From: Leptolinea sp. UBA4782
GTDB lineage: Bacteria > Chloroflexota > Anaerolineae > Anaerolineales > Anaerolineaceae
Assembly (NCBI GenBank): GCA_002403095.1
Contig: DHHC01000019.1
Span: forward strand, 3,129 to 67,128
Direction of reading: 5' to 3'
Length of the DNA stretch: 64,000 nt
The notes under the pieces: generated by a model
The model's input: only the letters and a program-made list of their open reading frames with translations
What the model was told of the DNA's origin: nothing
The model's database searches: none
In this document: in pieces, positions 1 through 8,978 of the stretch
Numbering within the stretch: position 1 is the stretch's first letter
Layout of the letters: the number at the start of each line of letters is the position of its first letter
Position numbers and translations under genes: made by a program

Positions 1-72
1 ATCCCCGTTGAGGGTGAGAATATCATCAAACGTGTCAAGCGCCTGGCGCCCTATATGAACGAAAAGAAGTAG
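1..72 (+). CDS. rpmI: 50S ribosomal protein L35, C-terminal end (partial)
   Basis: Only the last 23 codons and the TAG stop are inside the window; the 5' part is cut off. The visible end reads KRVKRLAPYMNEKK, which matches the conserved KR(V/I)KRLLPY tail of bacterial L35, with a slightly longer acidic/basic end than usual. It lies 88 bases upstream of rplT, the standard infC-rpmI-rplT order, so the identification rests on both sequence and synteny. L35 is a small protein of the large ribosomal subunit. Confidence 0.85.
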   Translation: MPVEGENIIKRVKRLAPYMNEKK

Positions 73-160
73 CGCCGATCGTATCCATTTTTTAGTGCGG
101 CTGTTGGGTGTAAACAACTGGTAAACTCACCGACGCCCAGGGGTTCGCAAAGGAGTTCTT

Positions 161-511
161 ATGGCTCGTATCAAAAGTGGTCCGCAGCGTGCAATGCGCC
201 ACAAAGCAGTTTTAAAATCAACTAAAGGCTACTATGGCTCACGCCACCGCCTGATTCGCCGTGCCAACGAAGCCATGCTGAAAAGCATGTGGTACGCTTT
301 CCGCGACCGCAGGGTGCGTAAACGCGACCTGCGCCGGCTCTGGATCGCCCGCATCAATGCAGCTGCCCGCCTTAACGGTCTCAGCTACAGCCGCCTGGTT
401 TGCGCCTTGCGCAAAGCAGACATCAACCTGAACCGCAAGATGCTGGCAGACCTGGCAGTACGCGATCCGCAGGCGTTTACCGCCGTGGTGGAAAAAGCCC
501 GAGCAGCCTGA
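161..511 (+). CDS. rplT: 50S ribosomal protein L20
   Basis: A 116-residue basic protein, normal length for L20, which binds 23S rRNA early in large-subunit assembly. It starts MARIKSG and contains the family signature around residues 50-70 ([13 protein letters not shown]). The ATG follows a clear AAAGGAG site. It sits after rpmI in the usual order and is followed by a strong terminator at 532-566, so it is the last gene of the ribosomal operon. In other bacteria L20 represses its own operon by binding the leader RNA; nothing here tests that. Confidence 0.98.
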   Translation: MARIKSGPQRAMRHKAVLKSTKGYYGSRHRLIRRANEAMLKSMWYAFRDRRVRKRDLRRLWIARINAAARLNGLSYSRLVCALRKADINLNRKMLADLAVRDPQAFTAVVEKARAA

Positions 512-531
512 TCTGCTCAGCGTAAACTTCC

Positions 532-566
532 CCGGGAGGATGGAAACCATCCTCCCGGTTTGTTTT
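532..566 (+). terminator. Rho-independent terminator after rplT
   Basis: A perfect 12-bp inverted repeat (CCGGGAGGATGG / CCATCCTCCCGG) with an AAA loop is followed by TTTGTTTT. It ends the rpmI-rplT operon 20 bases after the rplT stop and separates it from the methyltransferase gene. Confidence 0.93.
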
Positions 567-604
567 AAAGGTACAATAATTGCTGGATCAACCTGGAAAA
601 CCCA

Positions 605-1393
605 ATGATTACATCAGCCCAAAATAAACAGCTTAAACTTGTCCGCGCCCTGTTAAACAAACACCAGGAGCGCCTTCATCAAAAGAAATTTGTGATAGAA
701 GGAGTACGCCTGGTGGAAGAGGCATTCGCAGCTGGAATCCAGCCGGAAATGGTCCTGTATAGCAAAGCCCTTTCGGAACGCGGAATGCGTTTGCTGGATA
801 AAACGCGTTCCAGCGGTATTCAGGCTGATGAAGTTGCTCCCGACCTGCTGAAATCGCTGGCAGATACTGAAACACCGCAGGGCATTCTGGCCGTGCTGCC
901 AATCCCGGAATTCCAATTGCCAGGCGATGCTGATTTCATTGTCCTGGCTGACCAGGTACGCGATCCTGGCAACCTGGGCACCCTGCTGCGCACTTGCCTG
1001 GCGGCTGGTGTACAGGCTGTACTGCTGACACCTGGAACGGTGGATGCCTACAGCCCTAAGGTAGTACGCAGCTCAATGGGTGCACACTTCCGGCTGCCGC
1101 TCATTACTGCTGCATGGGACGAGATCAACCGCTGGATGGGCGGTCTGCAGCACCGTCCAGATTTCTGGATCAGTGATGTACGGGAAGGCATCGCCTGCTG
1201 GCAGTCTGATTTGCGCTCCCCGCTGATATTGGGTATTGGCGGCGAAGCTGAGGGCATGTCACCTGCCGCTACCGCCCTGCCCCACCAGAAAATTCACATC
1301 CCCATGCCCGGCCGGTCTGAATCGCTTAACGCTTCCATTGCTGCCGGCATTCTGATTTTTGAAGTTATCCGACAGAGGAGCATCCCCGTATGA
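605..1393 (+). CDS. TrmH/SpoU-family RNA 2'-O-methyltransferase
   Basis: A 262-residue SAM-dependent RNA ribose methyltransferase of the knotted SPOUT class. The N-terminal substrate-binding domain (residues 1-100) has the typical IEGVRLVEEA segment. The catalytic domain shows all three SpoU motifs: DQVRDPGNLGTLLRT (about 117-131), GIGGEAEGMS (about 212-221) and IPMPGRSESLNASIAAGI (about 233-250), the last forming the trefoil knot that binds SAM. The target (23S rRNA as in RlmB/TsnR, or tRNA) cannot be decided from sequence. A TACAAT at 572-577 may be its -10 element. The next gene overlaps it by four bases. Confidence 0.9.
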   Translation: MITSAQNKQLKLVRALLNKHQERLHQKKFVIEGVRLVEEAFAAGIQPEMVLYSKALSERGMRLLDKTRSSGIQADEVAPDLLKSLADTETPQGILAVLPIPEFQLPGDADFIVLADQVRDPGNLGTLLRTCLAAGVQAVLLTPGTVDAYSPKVVRSSMGAHFRLPLITAAWDEINRWMGGLQHRPDFWISDVREGIACWQSDLRSPLILGIGGEAEGMSPAATALPHQKIHIPMPGRSESLNASIAAGILIFEVIRQRSIPV

Positions 1394-2607
1394 AAATCCG
1401 TTCCATCTCCTGCTTCGTCAATGCCAATCCGGATGGTTCCATCCCTGATATCGAATCTGCAGCAAAGGTGTCTGCAAGGGGAAGTGAGCTTTTTATGCAA
1501 GCGGGCATTGAAATTCAATCCAGCCGGCTGGCAACCCAGCCCTTTACATCTTATTTTCCTCATGACAAACGGCTTGCAGCTGCCCTTGCAAGACACATGG
1601 AACTTTCAGTACAGGCTTCAGGATTCACCTATCTTTCTCTGGGGCCTGTGAATACGGAAGCTGGATGGGCATACGCATGTATTCCGGAAATTCTCACTGG
1701 TACAATGAATGTGTTCTGCACCGGTATTATTGCAGATTTGACGCAAAGTATTTCTCTTCCCGCTTCCAGGGCATGTGCGGAGGTGATCGCCCGCTGCACC
1801 CCGATTGACCCGGCTGGCTTTACCAACCTGCGTTTCGCCGCCCTGGCGAATGTTCCCCCGCACGGCCCATTCTTCCCGGCTGCCTACCATGATGGGGGTA
1901 AACCAGGCTTCAGCCTGGCAATGGAGTGCGCGGATATCGCCCTGGAGTGCATGCAGAATGCCCCGGATATCTCTACTGCAGCCAGGCTGATGGTAGCCCG
2001 GTTCGAAGAAGCGGCCAAATCCCTTGAAAATCTATGCGCAATAATTACCAGGGAAACCGGTTTCGAGTTCTTCGGGTTTGATTTCTCCCCGGCGCCCTTC
2101 CCGGATGATTCCTGTTCGCTGGCAGGTGCAATGGAGTCTCTGGGCATAGAGATCGGCAGGCACGGCAGTGTGATGGCGGCGGCTATCCTGGCATCGGGGC
2201 TGGATGCCGGAACATGGAAGAAAGCCGGCTTTAACGGGATGATGCTGCCGGTACTGGAAGATTCGCTGCTAGCCCGGCGCACCGAAGATGCACAATTTAC
2301 GGTCAAAGACCTGCTGCTTTACTCGACTGTTTGCGGCACCGGTTTAGACACCGTTCCGCTGCCCGGCGATGCGTCTCCTGAACAGCTCAGCGCATTATTG
2401 CTGGATGTGGCTGCCCTCTCCATCCGGTTGGATAAACCGCTGACCGCCCGCCTGATGCCAATACCCGGAAAAAAAGCCGGTGATAAGACCGGCTTCGATT
2501 TCGCATTTTTCGCTAATGGCAGGGTAATGGATCTGTGCGCCCAACCCGTCAGGGGCTTGCTGTCAGGGGATGATGTGCTGCACCTTATTCCCAGGCATAA
2601 CCGGTAA
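1390..2607 (+). CDS. DUF711 (UPF0210-like) family protein
   Basis: A 405-residue member of DUF711. The clearest signature is near the C-terminus (about residues 314-325), STVCGTGLDTVPLPGD, followed by KPLTARLMPIPGKKAGD. The biochemical role of the family is not established. Its start ATG overlaps the stop of the methyltransferase gene (ATGA) and has AGAGGAG upstream, so the two are translationally coupled. It meets the minus-strand gene at 2610 tail to tail with a two-base gap and no visible terminator between them. Confidence 0.85.
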   Translation: MKIRSISCFVNANPDGSIPDIESAAKVSARGSELFMQAGIEIQSSRLATQPFTSYFPHDKRLAAALARHMELSVQASGFTYLSLGPVNTEAGWAYACIPEILTGTMNVFCTGIIADLTQSISLPASRACAEVIARCTPIDPAGFTNLRFAALANVPPHGPFFPAAYHDGGKPGFSLAMECADIALECMQNAPDISTAARLMVARFEEAAKSLENLCAIITRETGFEFFGFDFSPAPFPDDSCSLAGAMESLGIEIGRHGSVMAAAILASGLDAGTWKKAGFNGMMLPVLEDSLLARRTEDAQFTVKDLLLYSTVCGTGLDTVPLPGDASPEQLSALLLDVAALSIRLDKPLTARLMPIPGKKAGDKTGFDFAFFANGRVMDLCAQPVRGLLSGDDVLHLIPRHNR

Positions 2608-2609
2608 GG

Positions 2610-3389
2610 TTACTTCACCTGCTTGAAATTGATCACGATCAAATTTTGCTGGCAATTATCAAAGGTTTCAAAATAAACCCGCTCTGAAAGCGCCAGTCCG
2701 GCTTGATCCACCAGCCGTAGCCACAGGTCGCCCTTGCTTGCGATCGGCTTATCTGCAATGGTGAACTCATACCCCGCCTGCCCGTACTGCAAAGCTGTTC
2801 CTGTCAGGCTGGTGAGGAAGATCGAGTGGCCGTCAATATACCCACCCAGCTGGATCGTAATACCGGTATAGGGCGCACCTTTGATATCCAGCACCTGCCC
2901 GCCCACACCCAGCCAATCACAGTTCCGCTCAGGATATAACACTTCTGCCTGGATGGCATACGGCTGCGACTGAAGGGCAAATGGGTAAACCGATACCACG
3001 TTGCTGGTGGCAGTGGTTTGCACCTGCGTTGAATTTCCTTCCGGGGTGGCTGAAGGCATGGTGATAATCGGTAATTCAGCTGTCGGCGGCAGGGTTTGAA
3101 CAAACTGGGTAGCTGTCGGTTCGCTGGTGGCTGCCTGGGTAGTCACAGGCGGGATGAATGCATCGGCAAGTTGACTGGTTGCTGTGGGAATTACCACAGT
3201 CGCCGGCATGGTTGGGGGCGGGAAAGGATTGATCGAAGCTTCAGGGTTCTGAAAGATCAGGATAAATACCGCTACAAAAAGGATCATGCCTGCCACCAGA
3301 AGGAAGGAAAGCAAATTCCAGAAGAAGCTGTTGCTGCGTTCCGGTTTCTCTTCTCGTTCAATAAACAATTGTGGCTCTACTACCGGCAT
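2610..3389 (-). CDS. Membrane-anchored extracellular protein with Thr/Pro linker
   Basis: A 259-residue protein of unknown function. A short cytoplasmic N-terminus precedes one transmembrane segment (about residues 22-46), then a Thr/Pro/Ser-rich spacer of about 80 residues and a globular C-terminal part (about 145-259). The globular part has a WLGVGGQVLDIKGAPYTGITIQLGG stretch resembling carboxypeptidase-regulatory-like beta sandwiches, given here only as an impression. I chose the ATG at 3389 because AGGAG lies eight bases upstream; an in-frame TTG at 3410 has no such site. It follows the parvulin lipoprotein gene with a 30-base gap and is probably co-transcribed with it. Confidence 0.65.
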   Translation of the reverse strand: MPVVEPQLFIEREEKPERSNSFFWNLLSFLLVAGMILFVAVFILIFQNPEASINPFPPPTMPATVVIPTATSQLADAFIPPVTTQAATSEPTATQFVQTLPPTAELPIITMPSATPEGNSTQVQTTATSNVVSVYPFALQSQPYAIQAEVLYPERNCDWLGVGGQVLDIKGAPYTGITIQLGGYIDGHSIFLTSLTGTALQYGQAGYEFTIADKPIASKGDLWLRLVDQAGLALSERVYFETFDNCQQNLIVINFKQVK

Positions 3390-3419
3390 GGGTGTTGCTC
3401 CTGTTATCAATGGGCGATA

Positions 3420-4334
3420 TTATGGTACCAGCACTACGATCTCAGCACTATCCCTTTGTGTTTGCAGCCAGGTTTCTAATGTCCGGTGCTGCAGGAAGAG
3501 ACGGGTTTCTGAAGTCAACGGATGCGTTTCGTCCCTTTCGATCACCTGAATAATATGATACCCGATTTGGGTTTTAATCACCTGGCTGTACTCACCTGGT
3601 TTCAGCGTAAGAACCGCTTCGTTCAAGTCGTCGTAGAGTAAGTACCCATCGGGGAACCAGCCAAGCTCTCCACCAGTTAATGGATCAACCTCTTCAGCTA
3701 GAGTTGCAAAATCCGTACCAGCTTGCAGACGGGCATAATAAGAACTGGCCGCAGTTTCATCCGAGGTTCGGATCTGGCGGGCATGCACCTGAACAGAATT
3801 GTCACCAACCGTTGAAGTGATGATATCTCTCCCTTGCGCAGCCAGCATCTGCAATTTCAAACTTCGCTGCAGCGAAGCATCATCATACCCATACTTATTC
3901 ATCCAATCGATCAGGGCTGCACTCCCGCCCAGCTTCACTGCCAGATCATCCAGCCGGGTTTGTACTTCATCTTCGTCCAGTACAAACCCTGAACGTACTG
4001 CTTCCTGGGCCAGCAGGCTGGAATCAATCAGCATTGCCAGCACAGTTTCTTTCTGCTCGTCTACAGTCATGGTCTGTTCTGATTCAGCCAGGGCTTGCTG
4101 CAACCGGTTAATTTCAGACTGATAGTCTGCCAGCAGGATACCTTCCCCGTTCACCGTCACCGCCATTGGAGGTGTGGTAGCTGAAGGGGCTAAAGGGGTT
4201 ATAGTAGATTGGGTTTCAGATGGGACAGCCGGAGATTCCGTTGTAGCCTCAGACCGGGCACAACCCGCCAGGATGAAGAGCATGATGAGCAGCCCAGCTG
4301 ATGCCATTCTCTGGCGGAGATTATATGTAGACAT
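3420..4334 (-). CDS. Parvulin-type peptidyl-prolyl isomerase lipoprotein (SurA/PrsA-like)
   Basis: A 304-residue exported foldase. A type II signal peptide ends in LAGC, placing the lipidated Cys at residue 25. It is followed by a Ser/Thr/Pro linker, a SurA-N-like helical domain (about 65-180; ADYQSEINRLQQAL...) and a parvulin domain (about 185-275) with VHARQIRTSDE, GGELGWF and GYHIIQVIERDE. It should act outside the membrane on secreted proteins. The start has no Shine-Dalgarno site; a TATAAT on the same strand lies seven bases upstream of ATG, suggesting a leaderless message. Whether it has isomerase activity or is mainly a chaperone is not visible. Confidence 0.85.
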   Translation of the reverse strand: MSTYNLRQRMASAGLLIMLFILAGCARSEATTESPAVPSETQSTITPLAPSATTPPMAVTVNGEGILLADYQSEINRLQQALAESEQTMTVDEQKETVLAMLIDSSLLAQEAVRSGFVLDEDEVQTRLDDLAVKLGGSAALIDWMNKYGYDDASLQRSLKLQMLAAQGRDIITSTVGDNSVQVHARQIRTSDETAASSYYARLQAGTDFATLAEEVDPLTGGELGWFPDGYLLYDDLNEAVLTLKPGEYSQVIKTQIGYHIIQVIERDETHPLTSETRLFLQHRTLETWLQTQRDSAEIVVLVP

Positions 4335-4341
4335 GCGCCTG

Positions 4342-4347
4342 ATTATA
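4342..4347 (-). promoter_or_regulatory. -10 element of the parvulin gene, leaderless start
   Basis: On the minus strand TATAAT is followed by seven bases and the ATG at 4334, with no ribosome-binding site. Transcription would begin at or next to the A of ATG. No good -35 hexamer is seen, so only the -10 is called. Confidence 0.5.
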
Positions 4348-4406
4348 ACTCGAAATTCTTTAAGGAATTCTGTTCTATTTTTTAAGGTTAAAAATACCTA
4401 AATGGC

Positions 4407-4435
4407 TTGCAACCCAGAATCCTTTATGCTAGAAT
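4407..4435 (+). promoter_or_regulatory. Sigma70-type promoter of nrdR-nrdJ
   Basis: TTGCAA (4407-4412), a 17-base spacer, and TAGAAT (4430-4435). Predicted start about 4442, giving a leader of roughly 110 bases before nrdR that contains the palindrome at 4472-4487. Confidence 0.6.
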
Positions 4436-4471
4436 GTTTTCAACCACAGGTACTGGCACATAAGTTGCAAG

Positions 4472-4487
4472 CCCCCATATATGGGGG
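4472..4487 (+). promoter_or_regulatory. Palindrome upstream of nrdR, candidate NrdR box
   Basis: CCCCCATATATGGGGG is a perfect 16-bp palindrome. NrdR boxes are 16-bp palindromes with an AT-rich centre and normally control nrd genes, and this one precedes nrdR-nrdJ. The C5/G5 arms differ from the common ACAC...GTGT arms, and I find no convincing second box one helical period-set away, so the assignment is inferred. As RNA it could also fold as a five-pair hairpin. Confidence 0.5.
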
Positions 4488-4554
4488 TTGTGTTTTCGAA
4501 TCGCTCGCACTACACAACGTCACCAAATCATAGAGGCTGGAGAGAAAGATAAAG

Positions 4555-5004
4555 ATGCGTTGTCCGTATTGCAATAACGAAGAGTCTAAGGTTCTAGATA
4601 CCACCCGCGACAGCCGTGGAAATATCCGGCGCCGCAGGGAATGTGAAAATTGCCAGCAGCGCTTTTCTTCCATCGAACGACCGATCCTGGCGACTCCCAT
4701 GATCGTAAAGAAAGACGGCTCCCGAGAAGAATTTGACCGCGATAAGCTGCTGCGCGGTATCCGCATCGCCTGTGCAAAACGTCCGGTCTCAGCTGCAGAC
4801 ATCAACCGGCTCGCCGGCGAAGTAGAATCCCGCCTGCAGCAGCTGGGGAAGGCAGAAGTGCCTTCGCGCACAATCGGGGACATGGTAATTGAAGGATTGA
4901 AAACTCTCGATCTGATCGCATATGTCCGCTACGCAATTGTTTACCTTAACATGGACGATCTGCACACCATCCGCAATGAGATCGATGAATTATTGGAAGC
5001 TTAG
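4555..5004 (+). CDS. nrdR: Transcriptional repressor NrdR
   Basis: 149 residues, the normal length. It has the N-terminal zinc ribbon [17 protein letters not shown]...[15 protein letters not shown] (Cys3, Cys6 and the CENC pair) and the ATP-cone domain (about 49-139; [16 protein letters not shown]). NrdR senses ATP/dATP through the cone and represses ribonucleotide reductase genes by binding paired boxes. It is immediately upstream of nrdJ (11-base gap), so it probably regulates its own operon. The ATG follows GGAGAG. Confidence 0.97.
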   Translation: MRCPYCNNEESKVLDTTRDSRGNIRRRRECENCQQRFSSIERPILATPMIVKKDGSREEFDRDKLLRGIRIACAKRPVSAADINRLAGEVESRLQQLGKAEVPSRTIGDMVIEGLKTLDLIAYVRYAIVYLNMDDLHTIRNEIDELLEA

Positions 5005-5015
5005 GAGAATTTATC

Positions 5016-7583
5016 ATGGTAGCACCCCGTAAACCTGATCCCCACGGCCTTCTTCCGACTCCTCCCATACCTGAGGACCTGCCGGCAGTAAGCCTGGGCG
5101 ATAACGCCCGGCAGGTGCTTCTCAAACGGTATGTACGCCGGGGTGACGATGGAAAACCGTGTGAGACAGTGGAAGAGATGTTTTGGCGGGTTGCCTACCA
5201 TGTAGCCAAAGTAGAGAATGCCTGGCAAGGGGATGTGACTGCTACAGCACGGGATTACTACCACCTTCTGGCTGGCATCAACTTCTTCCCCAATTCGCCC
5301 ACCTTCACCGGTGCCGGCACCCCGCTCGGGCAACTGGCAGCCTGTTTTGTCCTCCCCATCAGCGATGACATGGGCAAGTCCTCCAACGGAATTTTCTCCA
5401 CCTTGCGCGACGCTGCCCTAATCCAGCAAACTGGTGGCGGCAACGGTTTTTCATTCTCCCGCCTGCGCCCCAAGGGAACGATTGTTAAATCTTCCGCCGG
5501 CAGGGCTACCGGCCCGGTTGGATTTTTGCGGGTGTATGACCACGCCTTTGGCGAGGTAGCCCAGGGTGGAACGCGGCGCGGCGCTAATATGGCTGTATTG
5601 CGGGTTGACCATCCGGATATCGAGGAGTTCATCACCTGCAAGACAAATGAGAACGCCATCACCAATTTCAATATCTCAGTCGGCATCACCGATGCTTTCA
5701 TGAAAGCGGTTGAAGAGGATGCGGATTGGGACTTGCGTTTCCCGGATGTGAGCTTCCCGCTATACCGCAACTTTGATGGAACCCTGGACCAGGTAGAAAA
5801 AGCCGGTCTGCCGGTCAAGGTGTATAAAACCGTAAGAGCCCGCCAGTTGTTCGAGTTGATCGTTCGCCAGGCGCACCATAACGGTGAACCAGGCCTGCTC
5901 TTCCTGGATGCTGCCAACCGCGGCAATCCTGTCTCTGAGCAGTATGCCCTTGAAGCCACCAACCCATGCGGCGAGCAGTGGCTCGGGCCGTATGAAAGCT
6001 GCTGCCTCGGTTCGATCAACCTTGCCCAGCACTTTGCCCCTGACCACCAGGTGGACTGGGAGAAGCTGCGCCAGAGCGCCATCCTTTCCACCCGGTTCCT
6101 GGATGATGTGGTGGATGCAAACCAGTACGTTCCATCGGTCCCTATGCTGAAAGAAGCCGCCCTCCGGAACAGGCGCATCGGGCTTGGGATAATGGGCCTG
6201 GCAGACCTGATGTACCACACCGGAATCCGCTATGGATCCCCCGAAGGGCAGGAATTTGCTGCCCAGGTGATGGAATTCGTGCGCTATTACGCCATGCTGA
6301 CTTCTATAGAGCTGGCAAAGGAACGCGGTGCATTCCCCGGGATCGCAAAGAGCATTTACAACAAAGACAACTTCCAGTGGGAACCTCCCCAACCCCTGTT
6401 CGAATACACCTGCGATTGGGGCAGGCCGGAGATCGATTGGTCTTTGGTCACAACCGGCATCCTGGAACACGGCATCCGCAATGCTGCCCAGACCACCATC
6501 GCCCCTACCGGCACGATCGCCACGGTGGCGGGTTGTGAAGGCTACGGCTGCGAGCCTGTCTTTGCGCTGGCATATGTGCGGCATGTCAATGACAACGGCA
6601 CTGACCTGGCGTTGAATTACACCAGCCCCCTGTTTGAGAAAGTGCTGGCTGAAGGGGGCATCAGTGGAGACATACTCGAGGATATCCTCGAACAGGTAAG
6701 GAATGAAGGCTCCTGCCAGGATGTAGAAGGAGTGCCGGAAGAAATCCGCAACGTTTTCGTGGTTTCGATGGATGTGACGGCCGAAGAACATGTACGCATG
6801 CAGGCTGCCATGCAGGCATTTGTGGATAACAGCCTGTCCAAGACGATCAACTTCCCCGAGGGCGCTACCGCCAATGACGTTGCCCTGGCTTACCAGCTGG
6901 CCTGGAAGTTGAACTGCAAGGGCATTACAGTTTACGTCACCAACTCGCGCGAGAAGGTGGTGTTGGAGACCAAAGCCACTGCCGAAAAGAAGATCGAAGG
7001 CACCTACGTGTACCAGCCGCCTATCTGGCCGGATACCAAGAAACCCCGCCCGCGCTCCCTGCCCGGTTACACCTACACCGTGGAAACACCCCTGGGCAAA
7101 GCATTTGTCACCATCAATGAGAACGGCGGGCATCAGCCCTTTGAAGTCTTCATCAATACTGCCAAGGCTGGCTCGGATACAGCTTCGGTTTCAGAGGCGA
7201 TCGGGCGCCTGGTTTCCTATATCTTGCGTATCTCCTCGCCCATCCTGCCCAGCGACCGGATGCGCGAGGTCATCACCCAGTTGACCGGCATTGGCGGCGG
7301 CAGGTCGCTTGGCTTCGGTCCTAACCGGGTGCGCAGTCTGCCGGACGGCATCGGGCAGGTGTTGGAAGAGTACCTGCAGATCCGCGAAACCGATATGGAG
7401 AACCTGACCTATACCCATTTAGAAGGCGATGGCGGGATTCCGTATGAAGAAGTGCATAAATCCAGTGAGGCAGAATTGCCCCTGACACGGGTGGGCGATT
7501 TGTGCCCTGAGTGCGGGCAGGCAGCGGTTATTAATGAAGAAGGCTGCCGCAAATGCTATGCCTGCGGGTACAGCGAGTGTTAA
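5016..7583 (+). CDS. nrdJ: Adenosylcobalamin-dependent (class II) ribonucleotide reductase
   Basis: 855 residues. Class II enzymes reduce ribonucleotides to deoxyribonucleotides using adenosylcobalamin to make the thiyl radical and work with or without oxygen. Seen: [18 protein letters not shown] (redox Cys110), [18 protein letters not shown] (Cys318, Glu320), [10 protein letters not shown], and [19 protein letters not shown]. The C-terminal region (about 690-810) carries the extension typical of this subfamily and ends in a four-Cys zinc ribbon (CPEC...CYAC). There is no ATP-cone at the N-terminus; allosteric sensing may rest with NrdR. The start has AGGAGA. No cobalamin riboswitch is recognisable in the leader. 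Confidence 0.96.
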   Translation: MVAPRKPDPHGLLPTPPIPEDLPAVSLGDNARQVLLKRYVRRGDDGKPCETVEEMFWRVAYHVAKVENAWQGDVTATARDYYHLLAGINFFPNSPTFTGAGTPLGQLAACFVLPISDDMGKSSNGIFSTLRDAALIQQTGGGNGFSFSRLRPKGTIVKSSAGRATGPVGFLRVYDHAFGEVAQGGTRRGANMAVLRVDHPDIEEFITCKTNENAITNFNISVGITDAFMKAVEEDADWDLRFPDVSFPLYRNFDGTLDQVEKAGLPVKVYKTVRARQLFELIVRQAHHNGEPGLLFLDAANRGNPVSEQYALEATNPCGEQWLGPYESCCLGSINLAQHFAPDHQVDWEKLRQSAILSTRFLDDVVDANQYVPSVPMLKEAALRNRRIGLGIMGLADLMYHTGIRYGSPEGQEFAAQVMEFVRYYAMLTSIELAKERGAFPGIAKSIYNKDNFQWEPPQPLFEYTCDWGRPEIDWSLVTTGILEHGIRNAAQTTIAPTGTIATVAGCEGYGCEPVFALAYVRHVNDNGTDLALNYTSPLFEKVLAEGGISGDILEDILEQVRNEGSCQDVEGVPEEIRNVFVVSMDVTAEEHVRMQAAMQAFVDNSLSKTINFPEGATANDVALAYQLAWKLNCKGITVYVTNSREKVVLETKATAEKKIEGTYVYQPPIWPDTKKPRPRSLPGYTYTVETPLGKAFVTINENGGHQPFEVFINTAKAGSDTASVSEAIGRLVSYILRISSPILPSDRMREVITQLTGIGGGRSLGFGPNRVRSLPDGIGQVLEEYLQIRETDMENLTYTHLEGDGGIPYEEVHKSSEAELPLTRVGDLCPECGQAAVINEEGCRKCYACGYSEC

Positions 7584-7629
7584 ACTGTTGACATAAATTG
7601 GAAGTTTTTCCTTCAATGGAATACAATGC

Positions 7630-7654
7630 ACCCGGGTAAACCACCCGGGTTTTT
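7630..7654 (+). terminator. Terminator after nrdJ
   Basis: ACCCGGGT, five-base loop AAACC, ACCCGGGT, then TTTT. It lies 46 bases after the nrdJ stop and just before the msrA ribosome-binding site. Confidence 0.8.
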
Positions 7655-7683
7655 GATTAATGGTATTTGTTAAGGAGTGTCAT

Positions 7684-8253
7684 ATGGATAAATCATCATT
7701 TGGAACTGACAAGGATAAGCGGGAAGTTGCAGTCCTGGCAGGCGGGTGCTTCTGGTGCCTTGAGGCGGTATATGACCAGGTGAAGGGAGTCACAGATGTG
7801 GTCTCGGGTTACGTCGGCGGGCACACCCACAACCCAACCTACGAGCAGGTGTGCAGCGGGTTAACCGGGCATGCCGAGGTGGTCAAGGTAACCTTTGACC
7901 CTGATGTGATCAGCTATGAGGAAATCCTGGGGATCTTTTTCAGCATCCACGACCCCACCACGCTCAACCGCCAGGGTGCGGATGTGGGCACCCAGTACCG
8001 TTCGGCGATTTTCTATACCAGCTCGCAGCAGAAAGATACCGCTGAAGCTATGCTGCGGCAGCTGGCAGAAGAAAAGGTTTGGAAGAACCCTATTGTGACG
8101 GAGATCAAACCGCTGGATGTCTTTTTCCCGGCAGAGGATTACCACCAGGAGTATTTTTCCCGCAACCCCTACCAGGGCTACTGCCAGTTCGTGGTTGCGC
8201 CCAAGGTGAACAAGTTCAAAAAGAAGTATGCGGACTTGTTAAAAGGTAAGTAA
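7684..8253 (+). CDS. msrA: Peptide-methionine (S)-S-oxide reductase MsrA
   Basis: 189 residues; repairs the S epimer of oxidised methionine. The active-site motif GCFWCLE is at residues 21-27 (nucleophile Cys22), followed by VSGYVGGHTHNPTYEQVCSGLTGHAE and HDPTTLNRQGADVGTQYRS, all typical. No MsrB domain is fused. The ATG at 7684 is chosen because AAGGAG is eight bases upstream; an in-frame GTG at 7660 lies at the edge of the terminator hairpin. The protein suggests some exposure to oxidants. Confidence 0.97.
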   Translation: MDKSSFGTDKDKREVAVLAGGCFWCLEAVYDQVKGVTDVVSGYVGGHTHNPTYEQVCSGLTGHAEVVKVTFDPDVISYEEILGIFFSIHDPTTLNRQGADVGTQYRSAIFYTSSQQKDTAEAMLRQLAEEKVWKNPIVTEIKPLDVFFPAEDYHQEYFSRNPYQGYCQFVVAPKVNKFKKKYADLLKGK

Positions 8254-8272
8254 CCTTCTTTTGGATGAGGAA

Positions 8273-8572
8273 ATGCCCCTGCACCAATCGACTCCATCCG
8301 GAACGCAAAAGGCGTGCAGGCTGCTGGAGGGCTTGAAATTCCCGCGCCAGTTTCCGGTTGGGAAGTACATAGCCGATTTCTGCTGTATTGAGAAAAGGCT
8401 GGTGATCGAAATCGATGGCGGCAGCCATGTGGGGAAAGAGGAATACGACCGTAAACGGACTGTGTTCCTGGAGGAACAAGGATTTCATGTCATCCGGTTT
8501 ACGAACAAGATGGTGTATGACCAGCTGGATGCAGTGATTGAGGAGATCCGGTTGGCGGCAGGAAGGTTGTGA
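8273..8572 (+). CDS. DUF559 (Vsr-like) endonuclease, copy 1, internally deleted
   Basis: 99 residues. It is a near-duplicate of the gene at 9730-10086 but lacks 57 bp (19 codons) corresponding to the TPAETVLWRSLRNRQ segment, the N-terminal helix-strand of the family that carries a conserved Glu. The remainder, KYIADFCCIEKRLVIEIDGGSHV...VIRFTNKMV, is intact. DUF559 proteins belong to the PD-(D/E)XK/very-short-patch-repair fold. Loss of this segment probably inactivates the copy. I place the start at ATG 8273 to match copy 2; a TTG at 8261 is possible. From about 8395 onward it is base-identical to copy 2 past the stop codon. Confidence 0.7.
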   Translation: MPLHQSTPSGTQKACRLLEGLKFPRQFPVGKYIADFCCIEKRLVIEIDGGSHVGKEEYDRKRTVFLEEQGFHVIRFTNKMVYDQLDAVIEEIRLAAGRL

Positions 8573-8587
8573 GCGGTATCGGGTCTT

Positions 8588-8618
8588 CCCCTCACCCTGC
8601 CTCTCCCCCTGGGAGAGG
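8588..8618 (+). repeat. REP-like hairpin repeat, copy A forward
   Basis: A CCCCTCACC head is followed by CCTCTCCC and GGGAGAGG arms separated by CCT or similar. Five related copies occur between 8588 and 11352 and none was noticed elsewhere in the window. This copy is identical to the one at 10102 and sits 15 bases after the DUF559 stop. Confidence 0.75.
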
Positions 8619-8942
8619 AGTGCTTGGCGGATGTTCCAGGTTGAATGATCCTGGATTGGTTTCTCGACAGGGAGTATTTCAAAAGAGAGTCCAACCTTAA
8701 GAAGGTTGATCGGGTGTTTGTCTTTCCCTGAGCACTGGATTTTTTCGAAGTAAATCAGAACAACTTATCCATAGAGTACTCAATCTATTTCTCTCAAAAA
8801 GAGAGGAGTGGCAGGTGGATAATCCAAATTGATTGATCGTGAATTGGCTTCTTGAATAGAATCCTGACCAGGCTCAGCCGGTTCTCTTCTAAATCACAAT
8901 AGCCGTTCTTGTATCCTACAACATCAGAATCGCACCATGCAT

Positions 8943-8974
8943 CCCTCTCCCCCAGGGAGAGACTAGGTGAGGGG
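8943..8974 (-). repeat. REP-like hairpin repeat, copy A reverse
   Basis: The same element in opposite orientation: read on the minus strand it begins CCCCTCACC and carries CTCTCCC/GGGAGAG arms. With the forward copy at 8588 it forms an inverted pair enclosing about 320 bases. Confidence 0.72.
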
Positions 8975-8978
8975 TATT

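Noticed and set aside
4440..4554. Cobalamin riboswitch before the B12-dependent reductase
   Set aside because: The leader is too short and no B12-box-like sequence or multi-stem fold is seen.
5760..7133. Long open frame on the minus strand inside nrdJ (457 codons)
   Set aside because: It is antisense to a well-supported catalytic gene, has no recognisable family and reflects the codon bias of nrdJ. There is no ribosome-binding site.
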